The position numbers were made by a program, and so were the translations under genes. Below the pieces are notes generated by a model. The model saw only the letters and a program-made list of their open reading frames with translations. It had not been told where the DNA came from and ran no database searches. Shown here piece after piece: positions 46,450-58,233 of a stretch of 64,000 nt of DNA. Origin of the DNA: Halichoerus grypus (taxonomy: Eukaryota; Chordata; Mammalia; Carnivora; Phocidae); NCBI RefSeq assembly GCF_964656455.1, contig NC_135712.1:98618294-98682293 (forward strand), in the 5' to 3' direction. Numbering within the stretch: position 1 is the stretch's first letter; every line of letters starts with the position of its first letter.

Positions 46450-47300
46450 CTATTTATTTATTTATCTACTTATTTAACAAATACTATTTGAGAGTTTATT
46501 ATGTCATGCAATGTGTTCGACACTGGACATAGAACATGCCCTTAAGGGGGTGCCCGGGTGGCTCAGTGGGTTAAGCCTCAGACTCTTGGTTTTGGCTCAG
46601 GTCATGATCTCAAGGTTGTGAGAATGAGTCCTGCCTTGGGTGCTGGGCATGGAGCTGCTTAAGGTTCTCTCTCTCTCACTCCTTCTGCCCCTCTTCTCTC
46701 TTTCTATCCGTCTCCCTCCCTTTGCCCTTCTCTCTCCCACCTCTAAAAAAAAAAAAAAAAAAAAAAAAAGCCCTTAAGGATTATGAGCTATTAATGGAGG
46801 AAAAGAAAACAAAGAGGAAACTACAGAATAGTAGTGAAAAATACAGTAATAGTAGTAGTAGAAATAGTAGTGTAAAAAGATAATGACATGTATGAATAGA
46901 ATGGAAATGGGAACACGCAAGGCATCTACTTGAAATTGGATAGAGTGAAAGAGCACTTCTTAAAGGACATGATCCTTGCAAATCTTGAATTCCAAGTAGA
47001 AATTAGCCTGGGGTAAGAGAAAAGACAGATATTCAAGGCAGATGGAACCATGTGCAAGTGCAACCAAAACCACACGCAGTCGGTGGAAATCTGAGACTGG
47101 GGTTCCTCTGGAGAGAGAGGTTTAGAACAGTGTAAGAAAGAAAACTGTAGGCATGAAGAAGGCCAGATTCTGAAAGGCATAACATACTAAATTATGGAGT
47201 TTGTACTTTATCTTGAAGGCAATGGGAACATTACTCAGGTTTCAATGTGGAAATGGCATCAGGGAGCAATGAATCATGACAAGATGACCAGTCTGAAGAC
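46450..47300 (-). mobile_element. L2 LINE, reverse, split by a Can-SINE
   Basis: The plus strand follows reverse-complement L2: 'aacaaatactatttgagagtttattatgtcatgcaatgtg', then after the SINE 'gatattcaaggcagatggaac', 'catgtgcaagtgcaacc', 'tatggagtttgtactttatcttgaaggcaatggg' and 'gcatcagggagcaatgaatcatgac'. The match is better than for other L2 pieces here. Confidence 0.7.
46547..46769 (+). mobile_element. Can-SINE, older subfamily, long A tail
   Basis: GGGGTGCCCGGGTGGCTCAGTG, CAGACTCTTGGTTTTGGCTC and GGGCATGGAGCTGCTTAAGG, with a CT-rich end and an A25 tail without AATAAA. The duplication GCCCTTAAGG (46538-46547 and 46770-46779) is short. Confidence 0.92.
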
Positions 47301-47309
47301 TCAACTCAA

Positions 47310-47510
47310 ACTCTAGCATTATAAATATATCAATATAAATATCAAATTAACCTTTTGGAGTTTGTTTCCTCATTTAAAACAGGGTTAATAACACCTACCA
47401 TAATGTTTTGTGACAATGCGTGAATGAGATGATTATCTTTAAAGAATTCAAATTAGTCATGTATAGAGTGGGCACTGCATAAATGGAAAACATTATTATA
47501 GATTAAGGGA
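47310..47510 (+). mobile_element. MIR SINE
   Basis: 'gtttgtttcctcatttaaaacagggttaataacacctacc', 'gacaatgcgtgaatgagatgatt' and 'agagtgggcactgcataaatgg' match the centre and 3' part of MIR. Confidence 0.7.
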
Positions 47511-48614
47511 TTAAATATAAATTAAAATTTCAATGTTTGAGAAAAATGTTAACTTTTCTACTCTACACACATTGTTTGGATAATTTTATTATTTCTAAGT
47601 ACTATTTATAATCTGACATCTGGAAATTCCAGTCTAGAAGCTTCACAAAGTCAATATGTCTATTGTATGAATATTGGATCATATACTCTGTTTGCTTTAT
47701 TTGGCTAACTATATTAATATTGTTCTGGTTTTCCACAAAATTCTAAAATAATTTTTAACACTGACTGGTTTGTCAAATAGTGTTTAGTGTGTGACTGCCT
47801 ATTATATTATACAATACATCTTTCATCAGAAACTTCTCATGTTTGATCTAAGACCCCAGAGAAAATATATCACAAATCTTGCAATTAATATTACTTGTTT
47901 CTTTAAGTTTTCCTTCTGTTTCATGAGGGAATTTGTTGCTTTGCTTCCTTAGCATGTTACACTTCCTTTGAACTTTTTTTTTTACATGTCTACTGATATT
48001 TCTATATTTTCTAATCTTTAGAAAAAGGGATCTATATTTCTAATTATTAGGATTGTAATCAAATTCTATGTGAATTTATTCAAAATATTTATCCTCCAGA
48101 ATAAAAGTGACAACTACATTTATCTAATTTTAGTTTGTTCACTCAAGGTTTACTTGCCTGTGGGACATAAAGCCTGAGCAATTAGGAAGCCAATTCTGCA
48201 AAAGCCATTATACTGTCTTCCTGGGTGGTTTCTTTTAGACACATTATGTAAAGTAATTTAAGAGCCATTCCCAAATAAATCTTGGGAATGATTTATTCCC
48301 TCAGATTGTCCCATTTGCTTCCTTTGCCATCAGTTTTTGATCTCTCAAGCCAAAATAACAATTTCTGGTGGAAGGTAGAGAAGTAGATACAGGGAAAATC
48401 ATTTCATGGTTGGAGAAACCTCTTATACCAAGACATTTAGTCATTTGCCTATAAGTAGCTGCCTTATGACCTCTCTTCCTTCTTTATTATTACTAATATT
48501 GTTGTTACTGTTGTTGTTGCTACCACTTTGGATAAAATTTGTTGTTGCTATATTTTTCAATGTCTTTACTTTTTCTTAAATTTTATTCACAAAGCTAATG
48601 GGGGTGGTAGCTTT
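47511..48614. other. Unassigned AT-rich sequence
   Basis: Contains a GTTGTTACTGTTGTTGTTGC patch near 48501. No gene or repeat family recognised. Confidence 0.3.
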
Positions 48615-49061
48615 TTGTTTAATAGTTTTATTGGGTTATATTTAATATACAAATCCCTGTACATATTCTAATTGTAAAATTTGATTTTTTGAAATATGTA
48701 TAAACCATAAAACCATCGCTAAATTCAAGATAATAAATATGTCCAACACCCCCAAAAGTTCCCTCACATTTCTTTGTAATCCTTACCCCTCCTCACTATC
48801 CCCCCCTACTCTCCAGCCCTAGGTAACCACCAATCACTGATCTGCTTTCTGTAATTATACATTATTTTGTATTTTCTAGAGTTTTACATATATGGAATCA
48901 CAGGGTATGTACTCTTCGTTTTTTGTGTTTCTTTTGAAGGGGGGAAGGCTGAACTGCTTTCCTCAGCATATTCTGAGATTTATCCATGTTGTTTCATATA
49001 TCAATAGTTCATTCATTTCTTTGCTGTGTAGTATACCATTGTGTATATATATATACACAAT

Positions 49062-49095
<34 letters not shown>

Positions 49096-50115
49096 ACAAT
49101 TTGTTTATATTTTCACCTGTAGATGGACATTTTGGTTGTTTCTAGTTTGGGGCTAATGCAAATGAAATTCTAATGAACACTCATTGCCTTTGAATGGATA
49201 TATGCTTTAATATGTCTTGGAGAAATACCTTTGTTTGGTATCATATAAATTTTATGATAGGTAGATTTTTTAAATCTTAAGAAACTGCCAAATTTTATCC
49301 AAAGTGATAGTATTATTTTATATTCTCATTCCACTACATGGCAATAGCTGTTACTCCACAGTACTGCATTTGTGATGAAGTCTTTAAGACAATCTAGCAA
49401 GTATTGAGTGTTAATTCCTTGTGATTTTATTTTCTTAATGCTAATGATGTTGAATATATTTTTATGAGTTTGTCATCTTTCATAAATCATCCGTTCTTTC
49501 ATAAATTATCTGTTCAAATTTTAGCCCACTTACTTGAGTTTTCTTATCATTGAGTTTAGGGAATGCCCTGTATATTCTAGATACGAGTTCAGATAAGATA
49601 TGACTAGCAAATATTTTTCCCAGTCTTTCTTTTGCAGAACAACATTTTTAATTTTCATGAAGTCAAATTACCAAATTTTCTTTTGTGGATTATGCTTTTG
49701 ATGACATAGCTAAGAATTCTTTGACTAAAACAAAGCCAAAAAAAATGTTTTCTTCTAGAAGTTTTATAGCTTTAGATTTTACATTTGGGTTTATCATCCA
49801 TTTAATAATTATTAAAATATAATAAATACATTAATTTAATTTAATGATTTATTATAATACACAAATGATATTTATTATTTGTACATGAATATGTATATAA
49901 ATATGTGTATTATTTGTATGAGGTATGTGTCAAAGTTTATTCATGTGTGGATGTCCAATTAGTCCAGTACTATTTGTTGAAATGACTATTCTTTCTCCAC
50001 TGAATTGCCTTCACACCTTTGTGAAAATCATTTGTCCTTATAGGAGTCTATTTATGGACTCTATTTTGTTCTATTGATTTATTCTTCTAGACAGAGCTAT
50101 CTATGTCATCTAGAA
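48615..50115 (-). mobile_element. L1M element 3' UTR plus ORF2 end, reverse
   Basis: The plus strand is reverse-complement L1M over 1.5 kb: 'gttttattgggttatatttaa', 'aaaccataaaaccatcgctaa', 'taggtaaccaccaatcactgatctgctttctg', 'ttacatatatggaatcacaggg', 'tttatccatgttgtttcatat', 'tgtagatggacattttggttg', 'tgaagtcaaattaccaaatt', 'tcatgtgtggatgtccaatt', and 'gactattctttctccactgaattg'. Many indels are present and no frame survives. A TA palindrome lies within it (49032-49093). Confidence 0.85.
49032..49093. repeat. Perfect 36-bp palindrome fused to a (TA)n run
   Basis: 49032-49067 is a perfect inverted repeat centred between 49049 and 49050, with arms TATACCATTGTGTATATA and its complement. It is followed by (TA)n to about 49093. 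It arises where L1 copies normally read 'ccattgtatggatata'. Confidence 0.93.
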
Positions 50116-53100
50116 AATTAAAACATTCTATTTTAAATATGTAAATAAAGTCATTGTATAGTTTCTACCAATTTATCAAGTATGTCCATTATCATTATAA
50201 GATAATATTGAAATTTTAGTATTAGAAATAAAATAATAGTATTTGCAGCAATGCCCAGTAACAACAACTTTAAAATGTGGAGACAACTGTATTTGTTAAA
50301 AATCTACATATTTAAGTATTTTTCCTCCCTATGGTTTTCCATGTAATTTCTAGTTTACTTCATACAAAATTCAGAAGCTCTCCTTCTTCCTGGCAATTTT
50401 ATTCGTGTTTTACTGAACAGAAACTCTCTAAAAGATTTTGCATTGATTTTTAAATGATTTTACTCTCACAGAAGATCCTTAATGGCTATGGCCTTGTGCT
50501 TTCACGGAAGACCTTTCATCACCTTATGTACCTTGTTGTTCACTTAGATCTGAATCTGCTGATTTTTTAATGTGTTCTAATCATAACCTTCAAGCAATGT
50601 GAGCAAAAATGTTTGGTAATTAGGTCCCTCAATAGGAAGTAAGTTCCATGCTGAACTTCCAAATGACTACCCTATTATAATTTTGTAAAGCTTGCTTGAA
50701 ATAATATGTTAGTAAGTACCACTTTAAACTATATTTTACTTTCAAAGATTTAAATTTAGATTAAAAATAGTCAATATACTTTGAATCTCACCATGCTAAA
50801 ACATTCAGTTTGGATAGTTGGGGGCTAAAGTTAATAATTTTATATTGTGATATTTCACATGTATGTGGTAAATCGCTCCATGGCAATATAATAACAATAA
50901 TATGTTCCTATGAGAAAAGACAAGAAATAATCATTACTTTTGATTTCTCCCTTATGCTGGTAACAAAAATTACTCATAACCTAAACAAGCCATTTGAATA
51001 TATACATATTGATGCCATCATTAACTTTGTAACTTTCTTATGAAACATTCCTTATTTTTAACAGAAAGAACACTTAGATAGAAATAAGATTTTAAAGGAC
51101 TTGTTTCTGTTATATTTTAGGAATCATTGATTAATTTTAATAACAATTAATATGGATTTGATGACCAAATTGTGTGTGTATAATTAAAGAGGTTATTTTA
51201 CCTTCCTGCAATTATATTTTTTATTTTAAATATGTATAAATATAGATGTATTCTTCTTATATATGTAATCAAAGTCCTCTCATTTACTGCAAAGGTCTCT
51301 CATTTCATTTAATAGCTGGAAATATTCCTAATTATCATTCAGAAAATAATTTGCAGTTAAATATTTATCTACACTTAGAAATTGCATATTTAGATATTTT
51401 CTTCAGTTGTCAAATAAGTAGAACTTTAACATCACTACAACCAAAACATATCCATTGTTAAATTCAGAATTATGATTTTAAAAAGCACTAGAAAACTGAG
51501 GTCAACTGTTCACATTTGATTCAACCATCTACAAGCTTTTTGAGCTAAGGTAGATCACTTTCCCTTTCCATGTTTTTGTTTTAGTAAAGCTGTTCATATG
51601 TAAGTAAGGCTGAAATGTAAAGTCCTCAGGATTTGTAAGTCATTAATTAAAATTTTGTTTCTTGCCCTTTTTTCCATTGCTCTTAATAATATATTGAGAA
51701 CATAAAGTTACACATACAGAAGTTTCTAAAACCAAAAGTAGAAACAAAGCCTCTAAAATCTTATGGTCAAGTTATGAATGTAAATGATGCTGAGCAAAAA
51801 GTTTCATCCTGATAAGATATTTTGACTGTTCTTTATTTTCAGTTTATAAAATTCTCTCCTTCATATGCAAAAGTGCTTCTTAAAATTTATTTATATAAAA
51901 TATCTGAAAATTGAAGATATATCATCTGATATGTCTAAATGAAGATTAATTTTAATGCACTTGGGTTATTCTTAAGTTTTCTTACAATTTTGGTTCTAGA
52001 GGTTGCAGGCTACTCTAGCCTATCAAAAAAAAAAAAAAAAAAAGTAAGCAAATGTAAGGAACCCAGTTCTCTTAGATCGTATTTCACTTGTGGGAATGAC
52101 TAATTATTAGCAGACAAAACGTGAGAGGTATTAGTTTCAATGACTTTAATGAAAAAGATCATTTTTCTCAATATTTTTTCTTACATTATTTTGGATGCAC
52201 ACTACACTGTAGTGAGAAGTTAATAAATAGGTTGGAAGGAGAGGTAGGAAAGGTCGGTAGATATAGGTATACTTTGCTTTTGCAGAAATTTAAGAATAAT
52301 TCCAATTTAGAGCATGCAATTTTATTTTACTGACGATGTTTGTCTTTCTGTTTGTTTTGTTTTGTTTTTCACTGAACAACTTCAAAACAAATCTATTTAG
52401 ATGAAAATAACTTGAAACCATTCATGAAAGAGTTAGAGCAATGCTTAAAAGTATATCATTATAGCATGGCATATTAGCTGATTCTTTAGCTGAATAGAAG
52501 TGAATGAAAAATGAGGCTCTTGACTTTGCAATTTAGCAGTAAATACCTCTCAAGATAACATTTCAGATAAAAAAGTAGTAAGATCTGAATTATTACTATC
52601 ATAATTCAAATTTATTTCCAACATTTTCAGCATTTTTATTTTTATGTTTGTAAGTAGTTCCATAAGGCTAGAAAAAGACATGCGAGGTAAAAAAGCTCTA
52701 TTTTAGTACAAGTTAACAACTTAAACTTACTCCTAATGCTGTATTTTATACTTATTAATGGAGACACTTATTTTAAACCATGACAAAATATTAGTGTATG
52801 GGGTTTTTTAACTTCTATTTTAATATTTCATCACTATAATTTTTATTTGTTCCAGTATAGTAAAAATTATCTGGAGAGGACTTAGCTTCAAATTATATAA
52901 ATTATATAACATCTATTTTTGCCACATTGAATTAAATGCATATTTAAGTTTAGAAATTAAGAAATACTTGGCCCAGAATTAAACCACCCTCTTATTCTGT
53001 GTGTGATTCTGCTAACTGAATAAATGGGTCAGATGTGCTTTCCCTTAGGGTTGTTAGACTTGCTTGTCTACTTAATATCCATACAATAACCTGGGGCTTG

Positions 53101-53927
53101 GTGTGTTACTTTAAAAAGTATAATACCATTTCTTGACTTTTTCCATAATATGCTTAAATACTCCTTAATTCTGTTCATTTTGAAACCATTTTTTATTGAA
53201 TGCCTGTGAAATTCAAAGAATTTTTTTTAATTTGACTTCATACTTTTAAAAATAACAGTGACAACAATAAATTTGTCTAAAGATGTGCATCTTTTGCCAA
53301 TTATAAGAGAAATTATTTTATAGAGAATTTATATCCAATAGTACATTTTTATAATTTTACCTTGTGTAAAGAAAAAAGAAAAATCACCATAAAAGAGTCC
53401 TGTAATAAACCATATAATATAATGTACAATATAGCTATAGGAGAATTCTAAATAAGTACTAATATATGTATATATATAAATATATATTTATTTATATAGA
53501 TATGTAGATATATAAATATGTATCTACCTAAAAGCCACTATAACTTTGTAAACTTATAAACAATAGTACCATTCTTATAACTAGATGTAGCATATTATAT
53601 GTCACTATCTGTCAGGTGTATATGGATAAAAAGTTAATGAAAATAAATACAACTCCTAGAACTTCCTGAATTATTCAGAATTAACTGAGAAGATGCAAAC
53701 TGTGGAATGCTTTCCCCAGTGTGGATAATGCATCATGATCAATAAGCAAACACTGTCCTTAACTTAAAACCAAATTTAAGAATGCATTATTAAAGAAGCA
53801 TAAAATATGCAAACATGCACATCTGATGACATTTGCACTGTGATAGAAAATGTAGCTTCTTAATTCTACAATTTTAGGCAATATAATGCTTGAAATATTG
53901 CATGTGGAGGACCCTTGCCATAAGAAA
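50116..53927. other. Unassigned AT-rich sequence (3.8 kb)
   Basis: The longest stretch without a confident repeat call. It contains an A19 run (52025-52043), a TTTTGTTTTGTTTTG run near 52353, and a TATATA-rich tract at 53455-53525. Open frames are at most 77 codons, AT-driven and without recognisable domains. Confidence 0.35.
53455..53525. repeat. TA-rich microsatellite-like tract
   Basis: Imperfect TATATAAATATATATTTATTTATATAGATATG units on both sides of a TTTATTTA core. No other feature. Confidence 0.75.
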
Positions 53928-53940
53928 GAAAAGTAAATAT

Positions 53941-54149
53941 GGGGCACCTGGGTGGCTCAGTCAGTTAAGTGTCCAACTCTTGATTTTGGCTCAGGTCATG
54001 ATATCAGGATCTGAGATTAAGCCCTGCATCGGGCTCCACGCTGGGCAGGGTTTCTCTGTTTAGGATTCTCTCTCTCTCCCTCTCCCCCTGCCCCTTTCCC
54101 ACTGCCCCCACACCCCTGCCACTCTCATGCTTTCTCTCTGTCAAAGAAA
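53941..54149 (+). mobile_element. Can-SINE followed by GGAA repeats
   Basis: GGGGCACCTGGGTGGCTCAGTC, CCAACTCTTGATTTTGGCTC and GGGCTCCACGCTGGGCAGGG, with a CT/C-rich end that lacks the usual AAATAAA. The tail has been replaced by a GGAA microsatellite. No convincing flanking duplication remains. Confidence 0.93.
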
Positions 54150-54278
54150 AAGGAAGGAAAGAAGGAAGGAAGGAAGGAAGGGAGGAAGGGAGGAAGGAAG
54201 GAAGGAAGGAAGGAAGGAAGGAAGGAAGGAAGGAAGGAAGGAAGGAAAGAAGGAAGGAGAAAGGAAGGAAAAGGAAGA
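54150..54278. repeat. (GGAA)n microsatellite
   Basis: About 130 bp of GGAA units with a few AAAG or GGGA interruptions, growing from the 3' end of the SINE. GGAA is the core recognition sequence of ETS-family transcription factors. Confidence 0.96.
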
Positions 54279-54818
54279 GAGAAAGATAAATAATTTATCT
54301 ATTTGACAATTGTGTCACATCACTAAGGGTTCAATATCTGATCTGGTTTCTCATCTTCATCAAGCCTATTCAGAAAATAAGTAAGCAAATAAAAAATGAG
54401 CATTCCTTTCTATACCAAGTATCCATAATGGAAAGTTTACCACCTACCTTAACAATTTACACAGATTTCTAAAACTAAGTTTATTTAATTAATCTTGCTC
54501 ATTAAACTTTCTTGATTAGTCTCCATATTTACTGGATTAAAACTTCAAAAGGAACACTTATATTTGGTATCCATTTTTAAAGAGCTTGAAAAAGCAAACT
54601 CATAAATTATGTACACTGAATAATTTACATCATTTTGAATATTTAAAAATTGGATTAGAATGTACATATGAAAATAGGTTTAATTTTAAAATCCCTTAAA
54701 TTTTTCCTTTGATTTAAAAATTTTACTAGTTTCAAGCATTTTATCTTAGTTTAATGAAACAATTTACAAGAGAAATTAATTCATTTTCAGTAAAATTCAA
54801 ATTACTAATGTACCAATT
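54279..54818. other. Unassigned AT-rich sequence
   Basis: No feature recognised. Confidence 0.3.
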
Positions 54819-54828
54819 AAAACATAGA

Positions 54829-55024
54829 GGGGTGCCTGGGTGGCTCAATCATTAAGCATGTCTGCCTTTGGCTCAGGTCATGATCCCAGGGTCCTGGGAT
54901 CGAGCCCCGCCTTGGGCTCTCTGTCCGCGGGAAGCCTGCTTCTCCCTCTCCCACTCCCCCTGCTTGTATTCCCTCTCTCGCCATGTCTCTCTCTGTCAAA
55001 TAAATAAATAAAATCTTTAAAAAA
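54829..55024 (+). mobile_element. Can-SINE
   Basis: GGGGTGCCTGGGTGGCTCAATC to GTCAAATAAATAAATAAAATC and an A tail. The duplication AAAACATAGA (54819-54828 and 55025-55034) is perfect but short. Sequence is close to the youngest copies here. Confidence 0.95.
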
Positions 55025-55034
55025 AAAACATAGA

Positions 55035-56301
55035 AATACCTTAGCTTTCCAAAATAGAAACCTAAGACAGGCAAAAATAAAAAAAAAAAAATTCATTTAA
55101 ATGTGGACAATAGAAAGTTGGTTGCATCTATTTGCAGAGGGTCATTCCCCTCATTCCCTGAATACTTTGGCTCTTGACTTACTGTTCCTCTCTCCAGCCC
55201 TACTAACTATTATAATTATTAGAATTTCAATTTCCTTGCAAGCGTTCTTTCCAATAACCTTAAGCTTCTCTCCTGTAATGAATTTATTCTCCATCTTGAC
55301 TTGGTTACTAATTCCCATGGATATTCCACTGATCTTCTTACTTACAACTCTATAATCTCAATTTTGAATCCCATACTGTATACCATCTTTTTGCATCTCA
55401 CTGCCTATACTAACCCTAATCTTATACCTGTTGAACCCTACAGGGATTTCAATCCAACTTCTTCCATCTACCTACCTTCTCCCACCATGTGGTGCACCCT
55501 CACTCAGAACCTTATTTCCCCCCCTTACCCAACTGAAAGTCCAAGTCCCATCATATAATCATTCTCCTGTAGGTATACTCAATTCTTTTGTCTTCTTTCA
55601 CAATTTGCCTAGAAATAACTGGGCCTAGTTCTGTCCAACTTTCTGCTTTCTTTGAGATGTGAACGCACAGATGAGTGTGGTTGGAGAGAAACACGTAGTC
55701 ATATTGACTATTGTCCCTTTAAATTTAAAGGCCTTCATCTGAGCCCTCTTAATGTTTTTCATGAATCATACTGTATTTCCTTTGTTCATTCACTATCTTA
55801 CTCCCCCCTGTAAATTCAAATCTTTTATCTAAAAGCCAAAGTCAAAAGGCTGTGGAAACTAAGAGATTTTTATATCTCATCTGATTATGAGATTTGACCT
55901 GACCTGACCAATTCATTTGGCCTCAAAACTTTACCTGAAATTGAAGTATAGCTATTTATATTTTTTATTCTAATTAGTGTGAATATTCATATATTTCCCT
56001 ACAGGTATATTAATGTTTTGATTACAAGGTGTTACTTAAGACTTTAGGGGCTTTTCCTAATACATAAAGTATATATCACAGTATTACCTGTCTATAATCT
56101 GAAAAATATTATTTTATATGTTATTTTATAACATATCTGGCTACAAAGGTCTTGGGTAAGAACTATGGATCTTGTATTTGTTTCCACAATACATTCTATC
56201 TCTATGAAGGAAATCATGACTATATCTAAGATCTGTATCCCTCTTGTATAGTATAAGGGCAAATATAAATTAAAAATAAGAGGCTTAATTCTCCTTGTTA
56301 A
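55035..56301. other. Unassigned, pyrimidine-rich then AT-rich sequence
   Basis: 55100-55640 is C/T-rich and supports overlapping plus-strand frames (84, 85 and 65 codons). This looks like a degraded repeat, but I could not identify it. The frames carry no recognised domain. The rest is plain AT-rich DNA. Confidence 0.3.
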
Positions 56302-56312
56302 AAATAAGGGAA

Positions 56313-56510
56313 GGGGTGCCTGGGTGGCTCAGTCATTAAGCGTCTGCCTTCGGCTCAGGTCATGATCCCAGGGTCCTGGAATCGAGCCCCGCATCGGGCT
56401 CCCTGCTCGGCGGGAAGCCTGCTTCTCCCTCTCCCACTCCTGCTTGTGTTCCCTCTCTCACTGTGTCTCTCTCTGTCAAATAAATAAATAAAATCTTAAA
56501 AAAAATAAAT
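56313..56510 (+). mobile_element. Can-SINE, young copy
   Basis: GGGGTGCCTGGGTGGCTCAGTC, TCGAGCCCCGCATCGGGCTC and CTGCTCGGCGGGAAGCCTGC, then GTCAAATAAATAAATAAAATC. The duplication AAATAAGGGAAG lies on both sides (about 56302-56313 and 56511-56522). Near-consensus sequence with CpGs kept. Confidence 0.95.
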
Positions 56511-56635
56511 AAATAAGGGAAGAAACCTCCCTCCCCCCACCTCCCACATTTTCTTACAAGGCTTACTTTAGAACACTTTTCTCGTTGTCTCTTTAAAATG
56601 CACATAAGTCTTTTTAAAAGCTAAATAAGCCAATT

Positions 56636-57140
56636 GTCAGCTATATGACACAATAATGTCTTTCGCAAGGACCTGGGAGCCATCTCTTTGAAATACCATC
56701 ATCAAGTAAAATAGCATCCCTATCTCCCAGTTTCTGTTGGAGGGTAGAAGCCTTAAGTCGGAGGGTAGAAGCCTTAAGTCATTGGGTACCTCATGCTAAG
56801 TTGCCAAAGCACCTCTTGTCATAAAAATATTACAGTTTATTTTTCCTTTGGAAAAAAACAATTAGCAAACACAGATGGCCACCTCAGTTATCAGGTGAGT
56901 CTAGGAAGAAAGATGTGTGACAAATGGTGCCGTCAAGTCCTCTTATTTAAGGACTAGTTACCGATTATTATGAGAACATGTATGCCATAGGGTTCTATCT
57001 GCTTGGCAATATAAAAGGGTAAGATTTCTTTCTGGTTTAAAGCCTATTCTATAATAAAGCTGTTTTCTTTCTCTTCTACTTTTGTGGAAAGGTTTTCTGG
57101 GGGGGCCAAAGATTTTGTGTTTAATGATATTCCCCAACAG
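56636..57140 (+). mobile_element. Probable solo LTR of an old endogenous retrovirus
   Basis: About 505 bp starting TGTCAGC and ending CCCCAACA, so with retroviral-type TG...CA termini. It has a TATA-like ATATAAAAGGG at 57009-57019, an AATAAAGCTG polyadenylation-type signal at about 57053, and a T/G-rich stretch after it. Spacing fits an LTR U3-R-U5. No target-site duplication was identified and no internal viral sequence is adjacent. Family not assigned. Confidence 0.5.
56739..56780. repeat. Perfect 21-bp tandem duplication
   Basis: Two identical copies of a unit beginning GGAGGGTAGAAGCC and ending TTAAGTC (56739-56759 and 56760-56780), within the putative LTR U3 region. Confidence 0.97.
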
Positions 57141-57509
57141 TAACTCCATCTAACTTGCTTATTCAAAGACACACCCTCAGAAATTCTTCCCTCTCTTTCA
57201 TGCATTTTAAAACATTTTTCCTTAATTGAGCTTTCTCATTAGCTGGAATTTCTTCCATCCTGACCTTACACCTCCTTCAAAAATGATCTATCTTTCTACT
57301 GTTATCTTTTTTCAAAATCAGTCAAGCTCCTCCTGTATGGCATTTCTAGTTGACACTCTAATTAGGCTTTTATATCCACATATAGAGAAATATCCATATT
57401 TACAGAAATGTCCATTTAAATATAAAGTGTACATGTATAAAGTGTTTCAGAATCACTAACTGATACCATACTTACATGGAAATCCATGAACTGAAATTCA
57501 ATATCTTAA
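57141..57509. other. Unassigned sequence
   Basis: No feature recognised. The 77-codon frame at 57226-57459 shows no recognisable protein. Confidence 0.3.
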
Positions 57510-58115
57510 TAGTGGTTTTAGTTTAAATATACAGTGAAGCATACACATATTATTTGTACAATTTGATGAGTTTTGACAAATGCATACTCTTGTGTAACCA
57601 GACCCTATTAAGATAGAGAATATAACCGTAATCTCCGAAAGTTCCCTCATTCTCTTCCCAGTCAACACTCTTATACCCAAGGCAACCACTTTGCTACTTT
57701 TTATCATATTAGTTGCCATATATTAGATATATAAAAAATGACACTTTTTTATGGCCATATATTTTCATTTCTCTTGGATAAATACCCAGGAGTAGAATCC
57801 TTATGCCATGGAACAGCTGTGTATTTGTCTTTATAATACATTGCCAAAGTACTTTCCATTGTGCTGTATCATTTTACACACCCACCACATAAGAGTTCTA
57901 ATTACTCTTCTTACTTAGCAGCATTTGGTGTCTCAGACATTTAAATTTCAGCCAAACTTTTAGTTCTGTAGGGCAATTTTATCATGATTTTAACCTGATT
58001 TTCCTTAATGACAAATGCTCGTTTTCTTATTTGGTTTTCTTTCTCTCTCTCTTTATTTTTACTCCCATTTTATATCTCCCTTTGTAAAGTATCCAAGAGT
58101 TTTGCTCATTTTTTT

Positions 58116-58221
58116 CTAATATGGAATGCTCGACGAATTTGCATATCATCCTTGCACAGAGGCCATGCTAATCTTCTCTATAGTGTTCCAATTTTAATAT
58201 ATGTGCTTGCGAAGTGGGCAC
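58116..58221 (-). pseudogene. RNU6 (pseudogene): U6 snRNA pseudogene (full-length, diverged)
   Basis: The reverse strand reads GTGCCCACTTCGCAAGCACA, TATATTAAAATTGGAACACT, ATAGAGAAGATTAGCATGGC, CTCTGTGCAAGGATGATATG and CAAATTCGTCGAGCATTCCA. This matches U6 from its 5' end to the 3' TATT. It retains the central ATAGAGAAGATTAGCATGGC (normal ACAGAGAAGATTAGCATGGC). The ACAGAGA box is therefore altered to ATAGAGA, and there are roughly a dozen other changes. No pol III U6 promoter is visible upstream on the reverse strand, because a SINE and L1 lie there. It was copied into an L1M element by retrotransposition. Confidence 0.93.
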
Positions 58222-58233
58222 TTGGTCTTTTTT

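Noticed and set aside
58116..58221. Functional U6 snRNA gene
   Set aside because: The ACAGAGA box is mutated, many other positions differ, and no upstream U6 promoter elements are visible because SINE/L1 sequence lies there.
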